The notes under the pieces were generated by a model, which was not told the DNA's origin, made no database searches, and saw only the letters and a program-made list of their open reading frames with translations. Made by a program: the position numbers and the translations under genes. A stretch of 64,000 nucleotides of DNA from Castor canadensis (lineage: Eukaryota > Chordata > Mammalia > Rodentia > Castoridae): the NCBI RefSeq assembly GCF_047511655.1, contig NC_133397.1:130284308-130348307 (forward strand), in the 5' to 3' direction. Positions 51,101-61,600 of this stretch are shown one piece after another (position 1 is the first letter of the stretch; each line of letters opens with the position of its first letter).

Positions 51101-54100
51101 GTGTTCTAAGGTGGAGATAGACTCAGTTTTCTCCAATAGGTCTATTCAGGTGAGTTGAAGAATCACATGTATCTTTCCAAAGGAACCATCTACGTTAGAA
51201 GCCAGAGGTTCTAACACATTGTTTCCCAGTTAGTACTGAGATAGTTTTTGAAAGAAGTACATTCTACAAATCACAGTTTTCATGGGGGAGATATTCTATC
51301 TTTGCTCCAAGTAGGCCTACTCAGCTGAGTTGAAGAAATGCATGTATCTCTCCAAAGACACCATCTATGTTAGATTCTGGAACATGTAACACACTGTTTC
51401 ACAGTGAGAACCGAGTTAGGTTGTGAAAGGAATACTTCATGCAACTTAGGTGTTTCTAGGGGTACATACGCTCTCTTTGCTTCAAGTAGGCCTACTCAGC
51501 TGAGTTGAAGAAACACATGTATCTCTATAAAGAGAAATATCTGTTGTTGAGTGGAGGCATCTATGTTAAAATCTTCTTGCATCTAACACCTTGTGTCTGT
51601 GTGAGAATTGAGTTAGTTTTTCAGAGCAATACTTTCAGCACATTACACTTTTCAAGGTGGAGATAGGCTCCATTTGATCCAAAAAGGCCTATTTAGGTAA
51701 GTTAAGAAATACATGTATCCCTCAAAAGAAAACCACCATGTGAGAAGCAGGAAAATCTATCATATTGTTTTCCTGTGATAATTGAGTTACTTTTGGAAGA
51801 AATGCTTCCTGCAAAACATAAGTTTCAAAGTGGAGTATAGCTCATGTTGCTCCGAATAGGCCTATTCAACTAAGTTGAAGAAACAAATGTATCCCTTGAA
51901 TGAAAACCATTTGTGTTAGAAGAAGGAGCATCTAGCACATCGTTTCCTTGTTAGAACTGAGTTAGTTTTTGAAAGAAATCCTTCCTCACATCATAGTTTT
52001 CCAGGTGGTGGAAGGCTTATGTTCCTCCAAATAGTCCTATTCAGCTGAGTTAAAGACAAACATGTGTATCTCGATAGAAAAGCATCTGTGTTAGAAGCAG
52101 GAGTGTCTAGCACATTGTGTCACTGTGAGAATTGAGGTAGTTTTTGAAAGAAATACTTCCTGCAAATCACAGTCTTCAAAGTGGGGTAAGGCTTCTTTTG
52201 CTCAAGATTGGTCAATTAAGCTGAGTTGAAGGAACACTTGAATCTCTATGAGGAAAAGAAACTATGGCGGAATGAGTAAAATCTCATGCATTGTTTCCCT
52301 GGGACAATTGAGTTAGGTCTTGAATGATATACTGCCACAACTTAGGTGAGTCAGGGGGTGATGGGCTCTATTTGCTACAGAAAGGCCTATTCAGCAGAGT
52401 TAAAGAAACACATGTATCTCTTGAAAGAACAAAATCTGTGATAAAAGAAAGACCTTCTAAAACATTGTTTCCTGTGTGAACTGAGTTAGTTTTCAAGGGG
52501 AACACTTCATGCAAAGCATAGTTTTCGAGGTGGAGATTGTTTCTGTTTTCTCTAGATAGGCATAGTTAGCTGAGTGAAGAAACACATGTATCTCTCCCAA
52601 GAAAAATATTTGCGTTGGAAGCTGCAGCATCAAGCAGATTGATTTCCTGTGAGAAGTGAGTTACAGCTTGAAAGGAATACAACCTACAAATTATCATTTT
52701 CATGTTGGAGACAGGCACATTTTCTTCCAAATAGGGCAATTTAACTGAGTTGAAGAAACTCATGTATCTCTTGAAAAAACCATCTGTGTTAGAAGCAGGA
52801 GCATGTACCATATTATTATCCTGGGAGAACTGAGTTAGTGTTTGAAAGGAATACTTCCTGAAACTTAGGGGTTTCATGTGGCCAGAGGTTCTGTTTTCTC
52901 CAAATAGTCCTGTTTAGCTGAGGTGAGGAAACACATGTATGTCTTCAAACAAAACCATCTAGGTTAGAAGCTGCAGCTTCTACAACATTGTTTTCTTGTG
53001 AGAATCCCATTAGTTTTGGAAAGGAATACTTCCTGAAAATCATAGTTCTCCATGTCGACAAAGTCTCATTTTATTCCAAAGGGGCCTATTCAACAGAGTT
53101 GATGGAACACTTGTTTATCTATGAAGAAAACCAACTATGCTGGAATGAGGAACATGTAGCTCATTTTTTCCCTGTGAGAATTGAATTAGTGTTTTAAAGA
53201 AATCCTTCCTACAACAAGGTGTTTCAAGGGCAGGGTAGGCTCTGTTTGCTCCAAATAGGACAATGCAACTATGTTGAAGAAACAAATGTTTCTCTCCAAA
53301 ACTAAACCATCTATTTGAACAACAGGAACACCTAGGGCATTGTTTCCATGTGAAAATTGAGTTAGTTTTTCAAAGGAATACTTCCTGCAAATCATAGTTT
53401 TGAAGATGGAACAAGGCTCCTTTTTTCCAAATAGGTCTATTCAGCTGGGTTAAATAAACAAATTTATCTCTCCAAAGAAAACCACCTATGGTAGAAGCTG
53501 CAGAATCTAGCACATTGTTTCCATGTGAGAGTTGAGTTAGTTTTTGAAAGGAATACTTCCTGCAAATCATAGTTTTCATTGTGGAGATAGGCTGTGTTTG
53601 CTCCAAGTTGGCCTATAAATCTGAGTTGAAGAAACATATGTAACTCTCCATAGAAAATCATCTATGTTCGATTCTGGAACATGTAACACACTGTTTCACA
53701 GTGAGAACCGAGTTAGGTTGTAAAAGGAATACGTCACGCAACTTAGGTGTTTCTAGGGGTACATATGCTCTCTTTGCTGCAACTAGGCTTATTGAGCTGA
53801 GTTGAAGAAACACATGTATCTCTATAAAGAGAAATATCTGTTGTTGAGCGGAGGCATCTATCACATTGTCTCCATGTGAGAACGAAATTAGTTTTTGAAA
53901 AGACTACTTCCTGCAACTCATACTTTTCAAAGTGTAGGTAGGTTCTGTTTGCTGCAATAGGCCTATTCAGCTGAGTTGAAGAAACACAAGTTTCACTCCA
54001 AAGAAAACCATCTATTTTAGAAGCTGCAGCATGTAGCACAATGTTACCTCTAAGTACTGAGTTACTTTTCCACAGGAACACTTCCTACAAATCATAGTTT

Positions 54101-54467
54101 TCATGGTGAAAATAGGCTCATTTTGTTCCAAAAAGGCCTGTTCAGCTGAGTTGAACGAACAGTTGTTTATCTATGAAGAAAACCAACTATTGTGGAATGA
54201 GGAACATGTAGCTCATTTTTTCCCTGTTAGAACTGAATTAGTATTTTAAAGAAATACTTCCTACAACTAGGTGTTTCAAGGGGGAAGTAGGCTGTGATTG
54301 CTCCAAATAGGACTATTCAACTTTGTTGAAAAACATGTTTCTCTCCAAACAAAACCATCTATGTTAATAAAAGGAACACCTAGCACATTTTTTCTGTGTG
54401 AGAATTGAGTTAGTTTTAGAAAGGAATACTTCCTTCAAAGCATAGTTTTCAAGTTGGAGCAAGGCTC
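48142..54467. repeat. Simple satellite array, ~37 monomers of ~173 bp
   Basis: The motif GGAATACTTCCTGCAAATCA or a variant recurs at near-regular steps. Successive copies lie near 48,371, 48,497, 48,675, 48,853, 49,030, 49,207, 49,380, 49,551 and 49,722, and so on to about 54,420. Counting about 37 copies from 48,195 to 54,420 gives a mean step near 173 bp; one step near 48,371-48,497 is short (about 126 bp). Other fixed points of the monomer are GGCCTATTCAGCTGAG, AGAAACACATGTATCTCTCC and GAGAATTGAGTTAGTTTTTG. Monomers are diverged, with segmental duplications inside the array. All copies are in one orientation. No open frame of note and no obvious CENP-B box were seen. Confidence 0.9.
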
Positions 54468-54524
54468 AATGAGTGTGAAATAGTGGGTACCCTAAGAATT
54501 TTTGTAAGAGCAAAGAAATTAGTT

Positions 54525-54550
54525 CACTATGACACTATGGTGTCATAGTG
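54525..54550. repeat. Perfect inverted repeat (11-bp arms, 4-nt loop)
   Basis: CACTATGACAC, loop TATG, GTGTCATAGTG. Other units have only the first arm followed by TATGGGTATTAC, so the second arm is an insertion private to unit 13. Confidence 0.9.
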
Positions 54551-54573
54551 TATTACACGCACTCGTATGCATA

Positions 54574-54579
54574 TACACA

Positions 54580-54617
<38 letters not shown>
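54574..54617. repeat. CA microsatellite
   Basis: A CA run in unit 13, about 110 bp after the satellite-macrosatellite junction. Confidence 0.9.
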
Positions 54618-54618
<1 letters not shown>

Positions 54619-56695
54619 CTGTCCTAGAAGCATGAGGAGAGATAATTGCAATAACTGAAATCCCAGGGTTTCATGAATACATAAAAAATACATGACGTCA
54701 CACCATTTCCAACAATGTCCTTAGAAGGAAAGTATTGTACTGCCTTTAGGCCAATGTAGATATAAGCACAAATTCATAAGAGTCTATGCGTGAAGGCATC
54801 ACTATAATTGAAATCATTTGTAGCAAGCCAATGATGCACATGGATACATGTCTCATGATCTTCGAACTTATACTGGACAAATTCAATGAAAGCTGTACAT
54901 TTCCTCACCTGACAGGTTGTCATACCTGATCTTTTTAATAGCAACTTTGAGCCATACTGAAATATGTGACTTTCCAGGAAGCTTTGCTGACTTGCATTAT
55001 TTGGAACAGAGCATTTAATAGGCACAGAAAGAGGAAATATTTGGAAACCACACCAGTGGCCACACACACAAATAAACCCACAGTGTGACTTACTTCCATG
55101 AACATTCTGTATTCTAGTGTCAGTGAAAGTATGGGCTTTCATCTAAGTAAAGTTCTTGTTAGTAGCTAAAATTTTTAATGATCACTAGGAAACTGGATTG
55201 CTTGCCATCTTTTACTGCTTGATTAGGAGAAAATTTCATGTTTGTTCCTAATTTCATTTTATGCTTTAATTTCATATAATCAAGAAAGCCCCATTCTGCT
55301 ACCCACAAAGTTTAATGGTTGATGTCAGTCCAGCCCTTCATTTCCCAGAATTCACTGTGCATTTCTCTGGATTTTTCCCCACCTATCTCCATTTTTAATT
55401 TTGAGAAACATTGCTTTCCATTCATAGTTTCATATTATGATGGGTTTCATAAAATTCAGTTACTCATGTTTACAAACCAACAGCTTTAGAAGGTTTTCTC
55501 TCTAGTGTTCTATCAAGTCTTGGAATAGAGGTTACATTTCACCAGTTAATTTCCAGCTAGTACCACGTTTACATTTGAAAAAACTCTGATCACATTTACC
55601 CCATAATGCTGTAGATATTCTAATAAGTTTAATAGCAACATGAAATTCCTGTTTAAATTCATAATAATAAAGGTTGAGTATTTGGCAGATAGTTCAGCTA
55701 ATAGGCTTCAGCAAGTCTTTCACAGGATTGCTCCACTTCTGTGACAGGTATTTTTCGAGTAGAAATATTAACATTACTGCACGATGCTGTCTTTATTATT
55801 CAGAATTTCCTACAAAAGGACTTCCCATTCTAAAATGAAATTAGTTTGAAGGTTGAATGTCTGACACTACCTTGAAGTCCTGGACTACTCCCCACCTAGA
55901 ACCATTTTAAATTAAAAAAAACAATGCTCATTTTTGCACCTAGAGAGATATATATACATACATATATATGATGTATATATGTATATATATATATGTATAT
56001 TAGTCCAAATTTCATAGAAAAACATAACTCGAAATTTAAAACCAATTTAATGAGATGATTAAAGGTCTTCTAGGAGTTTTTTGACTTGCTCTGTATTTCA
56101 TAGTATTTCTCCCATCTTTCCTGGTTTTCATTTGGATTAAACATTCATTTAATTCACAAATCAGTATGTAATGTAGTTTTCATAGAAACGTGTAATTCTA
56201 ATACAACAGAAAGCACTTATAAGTATGAATCTCTGGTAACAAGATGAACACTTGGAGCTCACTCAGTAAGTTACAAGATTATTTCATGTCTGCTAGATTT
56301 CTTTCATAGAAATATTCCTTTATGCTGAAATTTATAGAAATAGGAACACCAGGAATCACAGCTTAAGCAGGGCAATTTCGTCCAACATTCATTTCCTTCA
56401 TCAATGTACACTTATGTCTAGAGAACAAGTGATGTCAGATCAACTGGTGACTGGGAATCCATGTAACCTCATTCCTGCCTTGCCTATCTGCTATTATCAA
56501 ACCATGACGTCGTGTGTTCAGGGTGACACCCTGAATTCATGACAACCAATGTAGTACAGTAAGATGAAGTGAGGCCTGTACTGCTTGGTGAGTTCCAGAC
56601 CCAAGTTCCACAAGGCCTGTGGACTATTCAAATCATGGGGCATGGTAGCTTGGGCTACTAGTGTGCTTGGAATTCCCCAATCTCGACGAGCTCAG

Positions 56696-57250
56696 GTCAA
56701 CCAGGTTTTGTTCTATCCCTGTCTGCATTTTCTCCAAAGCACACTTTACTGGGAAAGCTTGCACACAATGCAGGGACACCTTCCTGCAGCTTCTTCCATT
56801 AACTGGTTTGGCTTCCATAGCAACAGGCTAGGCAGGCACTGGCTATGGTCACTCCAAGTTCCTGGTGATGTGGGAGCACTGTGACATCACAACCGAGACT
56901 TTTCTGATTAGTCAGACTGCATGAGCACTCTTGCTAAGGCCCCTCCTCTTGCAAACACCAGCCACTTTGGTGTCAGTAACAGGAAAGATCTTCTGATCTG
57001 AAGGTGGCTCATCTCCAGTTTCCCTCCTCACCTTTTCAAGGTTCAACTGAGATAACATTCCTTTCCTGTTCCATGCAACTACCAATCTGGAAGCTACATT
57101 TTGGAGGACAGGAAATGTTTCTACTGGTGAGTACAATAACACCTCAAGCCCTTTGCAGTGCAATCAACCAGGAAAAGTCCCATAACATTGAATGAGGAAA
57201 TTTCTCTCCCAGAACTACATCTCCCATCATTGGGTGCATATTCCCTTGTG
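56696..57250 (+). promoter_or_regulatory. Promoter-like module, unit 14
   Basis: TCCATAGCAACAGG, TGACATCAC, the donor-like GTGAGT (57,127-57,132) and ACTACATCTCCCA (57,214-57,226) are intact. The inverted CCAAT box is mutated to TGATTAGTC. Confidence 0.38.
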
Positions 57251-58950
57251 TGGATGCAAAATATAGCACACTGGAAACCAGGGGGTTGTAATTCCAGGCT
57301 TTTGTTTTTTTAACTTTATCAAAACACACAAATTCTCTCAGGGGCAGACAAAGCATCAAAGTGACCATTGTACTCATTTTATGTCGACCAAGAAATTAAT
57401 TCACTTCATCCGAGCACTATAGAGGAACACACAGGGTGTACTCCATGAATGCTTTATACTCCCTACTCAGTAAAATTGTTATAATCTCTCCTGTGAACAG
57501 AAGCTTTCAGGAACACCAGAAATTGTAGCAAAGCATGAAGCACTCAGAAAGGACATTCATTTCTGCAAAGATTCTCTGCGTTACAAAAGAATACACCTTT
57601 TCCTCATGGAAATGAACACACACAGTAAGTGTGACTCAAGGCTGTACCTCAAAGTGAATTCAACACTTGAACATACACTCTAAACATCAGTGAATTCCAA
57701 ATTGAACACAAAAAATCACACACACACATACAAACACACATAAACACACACAAAGTGCTGATATGCTGTTCGTTATCTAGTTTGCAAATTTCTTAACTTC
57801 CATCTACTAAGTTACATGTTTGAACAGACAAGAAGTCACTGACCCTTAGGACACCCTGGTGCCATCCATCAATTCCCACAATCTGAATGAGAGGTTTCAA
57901 GAATTCTTATGCATACCAAAACGGTGGATATACTCAAACAGTGTGAAATAGTGGGTACTCTAATAATTTTTTGCATAGCAAAGAACTTAGTTCACCATGC
58001 CACTATGGGTATTACAGACACTTATATGCATACACAAAAACACACACACACAAACACTCCCAGTCCTAGAAGCATGAGGAGAGATAAGAGCAATAGCTGA
58101 AATCCTGGGGTGGCCCAAATGTGTGGACACTTTCACGTCTCAAAATAATCATCCAACTTAGAAAAATACATGAAGTGACATCATTTCCATCAAGGTCCTT
58201 GGAAAGAAGGTTTACTACCACCTTTAGGCCTATGAAGAAATAAGCACTAATTCACCAGAGTATAAGCATGAAGTCATCACTGTAATTCAAATCATTTGTA
58301 GCAAGCCAAACTGCACATGGACACATATCTCAAGATCTTCAAACATGCACTGGACATATACACTGAATGCTGTACATTTCCTCACCTGACAGGTTGTCAC
58401 ATCTGATCTTTGGAACAGCAACGTTGAGCCATCCTGAAATTAGCGACTTCCAGGAAACATTGCTACCTTGCATTATTTGGAACAGAGCATTTAACAGACA
58501 CAGAAACAGGAAATATTTTGAAACCACACCAGACGCCACACACACAAATACAACCACAGTGTGATTTAGTTCCATGAACATTCAGTATTCTTGTGTCAGT
58601 GAATTTATGGGCTTTCTTCTAATTAAAGTTCTTTTCGGTAGCTCCAATTTTTAATGATCTTCAGGAAACTGGATTTTTTGCCATCTTTCACAGCTTGTAA
58701 TTGGCACAATGGTTAATTTTGGCCCATAGTACTACATACAGGACTCTGAATTGCATAGATAAAGTAACTTCTTTTATAAACAAACTTAGATGGTTGAAGT
58801 TCTTCCAGGAAAAATCAACTTATATTCTCCCTATGTATCATGGCTTTCTAGAGAATAAACAATTATTTAGTTCCCAACAATGTATTGAAAACTGGGGAAC
58901 ACTTAAAAATATGTTGTACCCATTCTAAAACCACTTCAGTCATTAGGTTT

Positions 58951-59302
58951 TTTTTTATTATTCATATGTGCATACAAGGCTTGGGTCATTTCTCCCCCCT
59001 GCCCCTACCTCCTCACTTACCAACCACTCTGCCCCCTACACCCTCAATACCCAGCAGAAACTATTTTGCCCTTATTTCTAATTTTGTTGTACAGAGAGTA
59101 TAAGCCATAATAGGAAGGAACAGGGTTTTTGCTGGTTGAGATAAGGATAGCTATACAGGGAGTTGACTCTCATTAATTTCCTGTGCGTGTGTGTTACCTT
59201 CTAGGTTAATTCTTTTTTATCTAACCTTTTCTCTAGTTCCTGGTCCCCTTTTCCTATTGCCCTCAGTTGCTTTTAAGGGATCTGCTTTAGTTTCTCTGCA
59301 TT
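58951..59302 (-). mobile_element. LINE-1-like 3'-end fragment, antisense
   Basis: Compared with all other units, about 352 bp are inserted between CATTAGGTTT and AGAAAA. The insert starts with a T run, which would be the poly(A) tail read on the minus strand. It then has a C-rich stretch (about 58,995-59,050) and text of the kind I associate with the 3' untranslated end of a rodent-type L1. The family name is from memory and unverified. No clear target-site duplication was found, and a few bases of the host unit appear lost or altered at the right edge. It contains no coding frame of interest. Confidence 0.6.
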
Positions 59303-61038
59303 AGAAAAAAAGCCCTACTGCTGCAATTGAGTGTATATTTCACAGGATACTTCCTTTCTTATCATCATACATCAGTGGGAGCAACAGTCCTTTGTCCTTA
59401 ATGCTGAGGTAGGATGAATTTCATAGAAACATGTAACTCTGATACTAGAAACAGCTTGGGTAACATGTTGAATATCTGGCAACAGGTTCAAATCATTGAT
59501 CTAAGTACATATGTCACAGGATAACTCTAAATCACTCCTGGTTTTGATTAGGAGAAAATTTCATGTTTGTTCATAACTTCAGTTTATGCTTCAATTTCAT
59601 AAAACCGACTAAGCCCAATTCCACTAACCATATAGTTTGACGGTTGATGTCAGTCCAGCCCTTCAATTCCCGGAATTTACTCTGCATTTCTCTCATTTTT
59701 CCCTACCTATCTCCATTTTGCGTTTTGAGAAAAAATGCTTCCACCTCATTATTTCACATTATGATGAGCTTCATAGAATTCAGTTACTCATGTTTAAATA
59801 TCAACGGCTTTAGACGGTTTTCTTTCTGGTGTTCTATCAAGTCTTGGATTAGAGGGAACATTTCACCAGTTACTTCCCAGCTAGCACCACTTTTATGTTT
59901 AAAAAACTTCAGATCACATTTACCTCATAATGCTGTAGATATTCTAATGAGTTTAATAGAAACATGAATTTCCCGTTTAATATCGTAGTAACAGGAAGGT
60001 TGAATATTAGGCAGTTAGTTCACCTTATAGGCTTCAGCAAGGCTTTCACAGGATTGCTCCACTTCTGTGACTGGTATTTTTTGAGTAGAAATATTAACGT
60101 TAATGCATGATGCTGTCTTTATTATTCAGAATTTCCTACAAAAGTACTTCCCATTCTAAAATGAAATTAGTTTGAAGGTGGAATGTCTGACACTACCTTG
60201 AATACTGGATTTTACTCTTCATTTCAAAGGATTATTCCCCTTCTAGCAGCAGTTTTAATTAAAAGAAACAATGCTCATTTTGCCTTTAGTGTGATATATA
60301 TACATACATATATATATTGAATATATGTATATATATATATGTATATTATTCCAAATTTCGTAGGAAACCATAAGTCAAAATTTAAAACCAACTTAATCAG
60401 ATGATTAAAAGTCTGCTATGAGTTTTTCGTCTTGCTCTGTATGTCACAGTATTTCTCCCATTTTCCCAGTTTTCATTTGGAATATACATTCATTTAAGTC
60501 ACAATTCATTATCTAGTGTTGTGATTTTCATAAAAACGTGTAATTTAAAAAGAACAGAAAGTAGTTATATGTATTAATCTCTGGTAACAAGAAAACACTT
60601 GGAACTCCATCAGTCACAGGATTATTTCATTTTGGCTGGATTTCTTTGGTAGAAATGTTGACTAATGCCTAAATTCATGGAAATATGAACCCCAGGAAAC
60701 ACAGCTTACACACGGCAATTTTGTCCAACATTCATTTCCTTGGTCAATGTACCCTGATGGTTGGAGAACAAGTGATGTCTGATCCGCAGGTGACTGAGAC
60801 TCCATGTAACCTCATTCCTGCCATGCGTAGTTGCTATTATCAAACTGTGACATTGTGTGTTCAGGGTGAGACCCGGAATTCTTCACAACCACTGCACCCC
60901 AGTGAGATGAAGAGAGGCCTGTTCTGCTTGGTGTGTTCCAGACCCAAGTGCAAAAAGGTCTGCGGACAAATCAAACCATGAGGAACTGTAGCTTGGGCTA
61001 GCAGTGTGTTTCGATTTCCCCAATCCTGATGAGCTCAG

Positions 61039-61600
61039 GTCAAGCATGTTCTGTTGCTTTCCCTGTCTCCATTTTCCACAGGACACACTTAACTAAGAAA
61101 GCTGCCACACAAAGCAGGGACACCTTCCTCCAGCTTCTTCCATTGACTGGCTTGGCTTCCATAGCAACAGGCTAGGCAGGAGTTGTCTATGGACACTCCG
61201 TGTTCCTGATGATGTGGGACCACTGTGACATTACAACCGAGTCTTTTCTGATTAGTCAGACTGCGTAAGCACTCTTGCTAAGGCCCCTCCTCCTGCACAC
61301 ATCCACCACTTTGGTGCCAGTAACAGGCAAGATCTTCTGATCTGAAGGTGGCTCATCTCCTCCAGTTTCCCTCCTGACCTTCTCAAGGTTCAATTGAGAG
61401 GACATTCCTCTCCTGTTCCATACCATTACCAATGTAGAAGCTGCATTTTGGAGGATAGGAAGTGTTTCTTCTGGTGAGTACAAAAACACCTCAAGCCCTT
61501 TGCAGTGCAATCAGCCCGGAAAAGTCCCATAACATTCGATGAGGAAATTTCTCTCCCAGAACTACAACTCCCATCATTGGATGCATATTCCCTTGTGTGG
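61039..61600 (+). promoter_or_regulatory. Promoter-like module, unit 15
   Basis: TCCATAGCAACAGG, the donor-like GTGAGT (61,474-61,479) and ACTACAACTCCCA (61,561-61,573) are intact. The CRE-like site reads GTGACATTAC and the inverted CCAAT box TGATTAGTC, both weakened. Confidence 0.35.

Larger units (their letters stand above)
54465..56695. repeat. Macrosatellite unit 13 (truncated both by junction and deletion)
   Basis: The copy resumes at CTCAATGAGTGTGAAATAG, just before the second CA tract (about 54,574-54,617), so it has no promoter-like module or first CA tract. Near 54,676 about 70 bp are lost, and near 55,219 about 500 bp are lost, where CACTGCTTG-type sequence joins GATTAGGAG. The antisense-frame block is at 54,774-55,142 and the remaining monomers at about 55,220-56,490. 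The TA tract is at about 55,948-56,000. Confidence 0.87.
56696..61038. repeat. Macrosatellite unit 14 (with LINE-like insertion)
   Basis: The copy is 4343 bp including about 352 bp of inserted sequence at 58,951-59,302. CA-rich tracts lie at about 57,717-57,752 and 58,035-58,057. The antisense-frame block is at 58,339-58,581, the monomer block at about 59,335-60,820, and the TA tract at about 60,292-60,350. Confidence 0.9.

Noticed and set aside
52566..52877. 103-codon minus-strand frame in the satellite block (and similar ones at 53,743-54,081)
   Set aside because: These frames run over monomers whose neighbours carry stops in the same phase. They are chance frames in a repeat.
48142..54467. 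CRISPR-like array
   Set aside because: The repeat is a contiguous ~173-bp monomer with no short identical repeats separated by unique spacers, and the context is mammalian.
48142..54467. Centromeric satellite with CENP-B boxes
   Set aside because: I looked for the TTCG....A..CGGG core in the monomers and did not see it. A centromeric location is possible but unsupported by this test.
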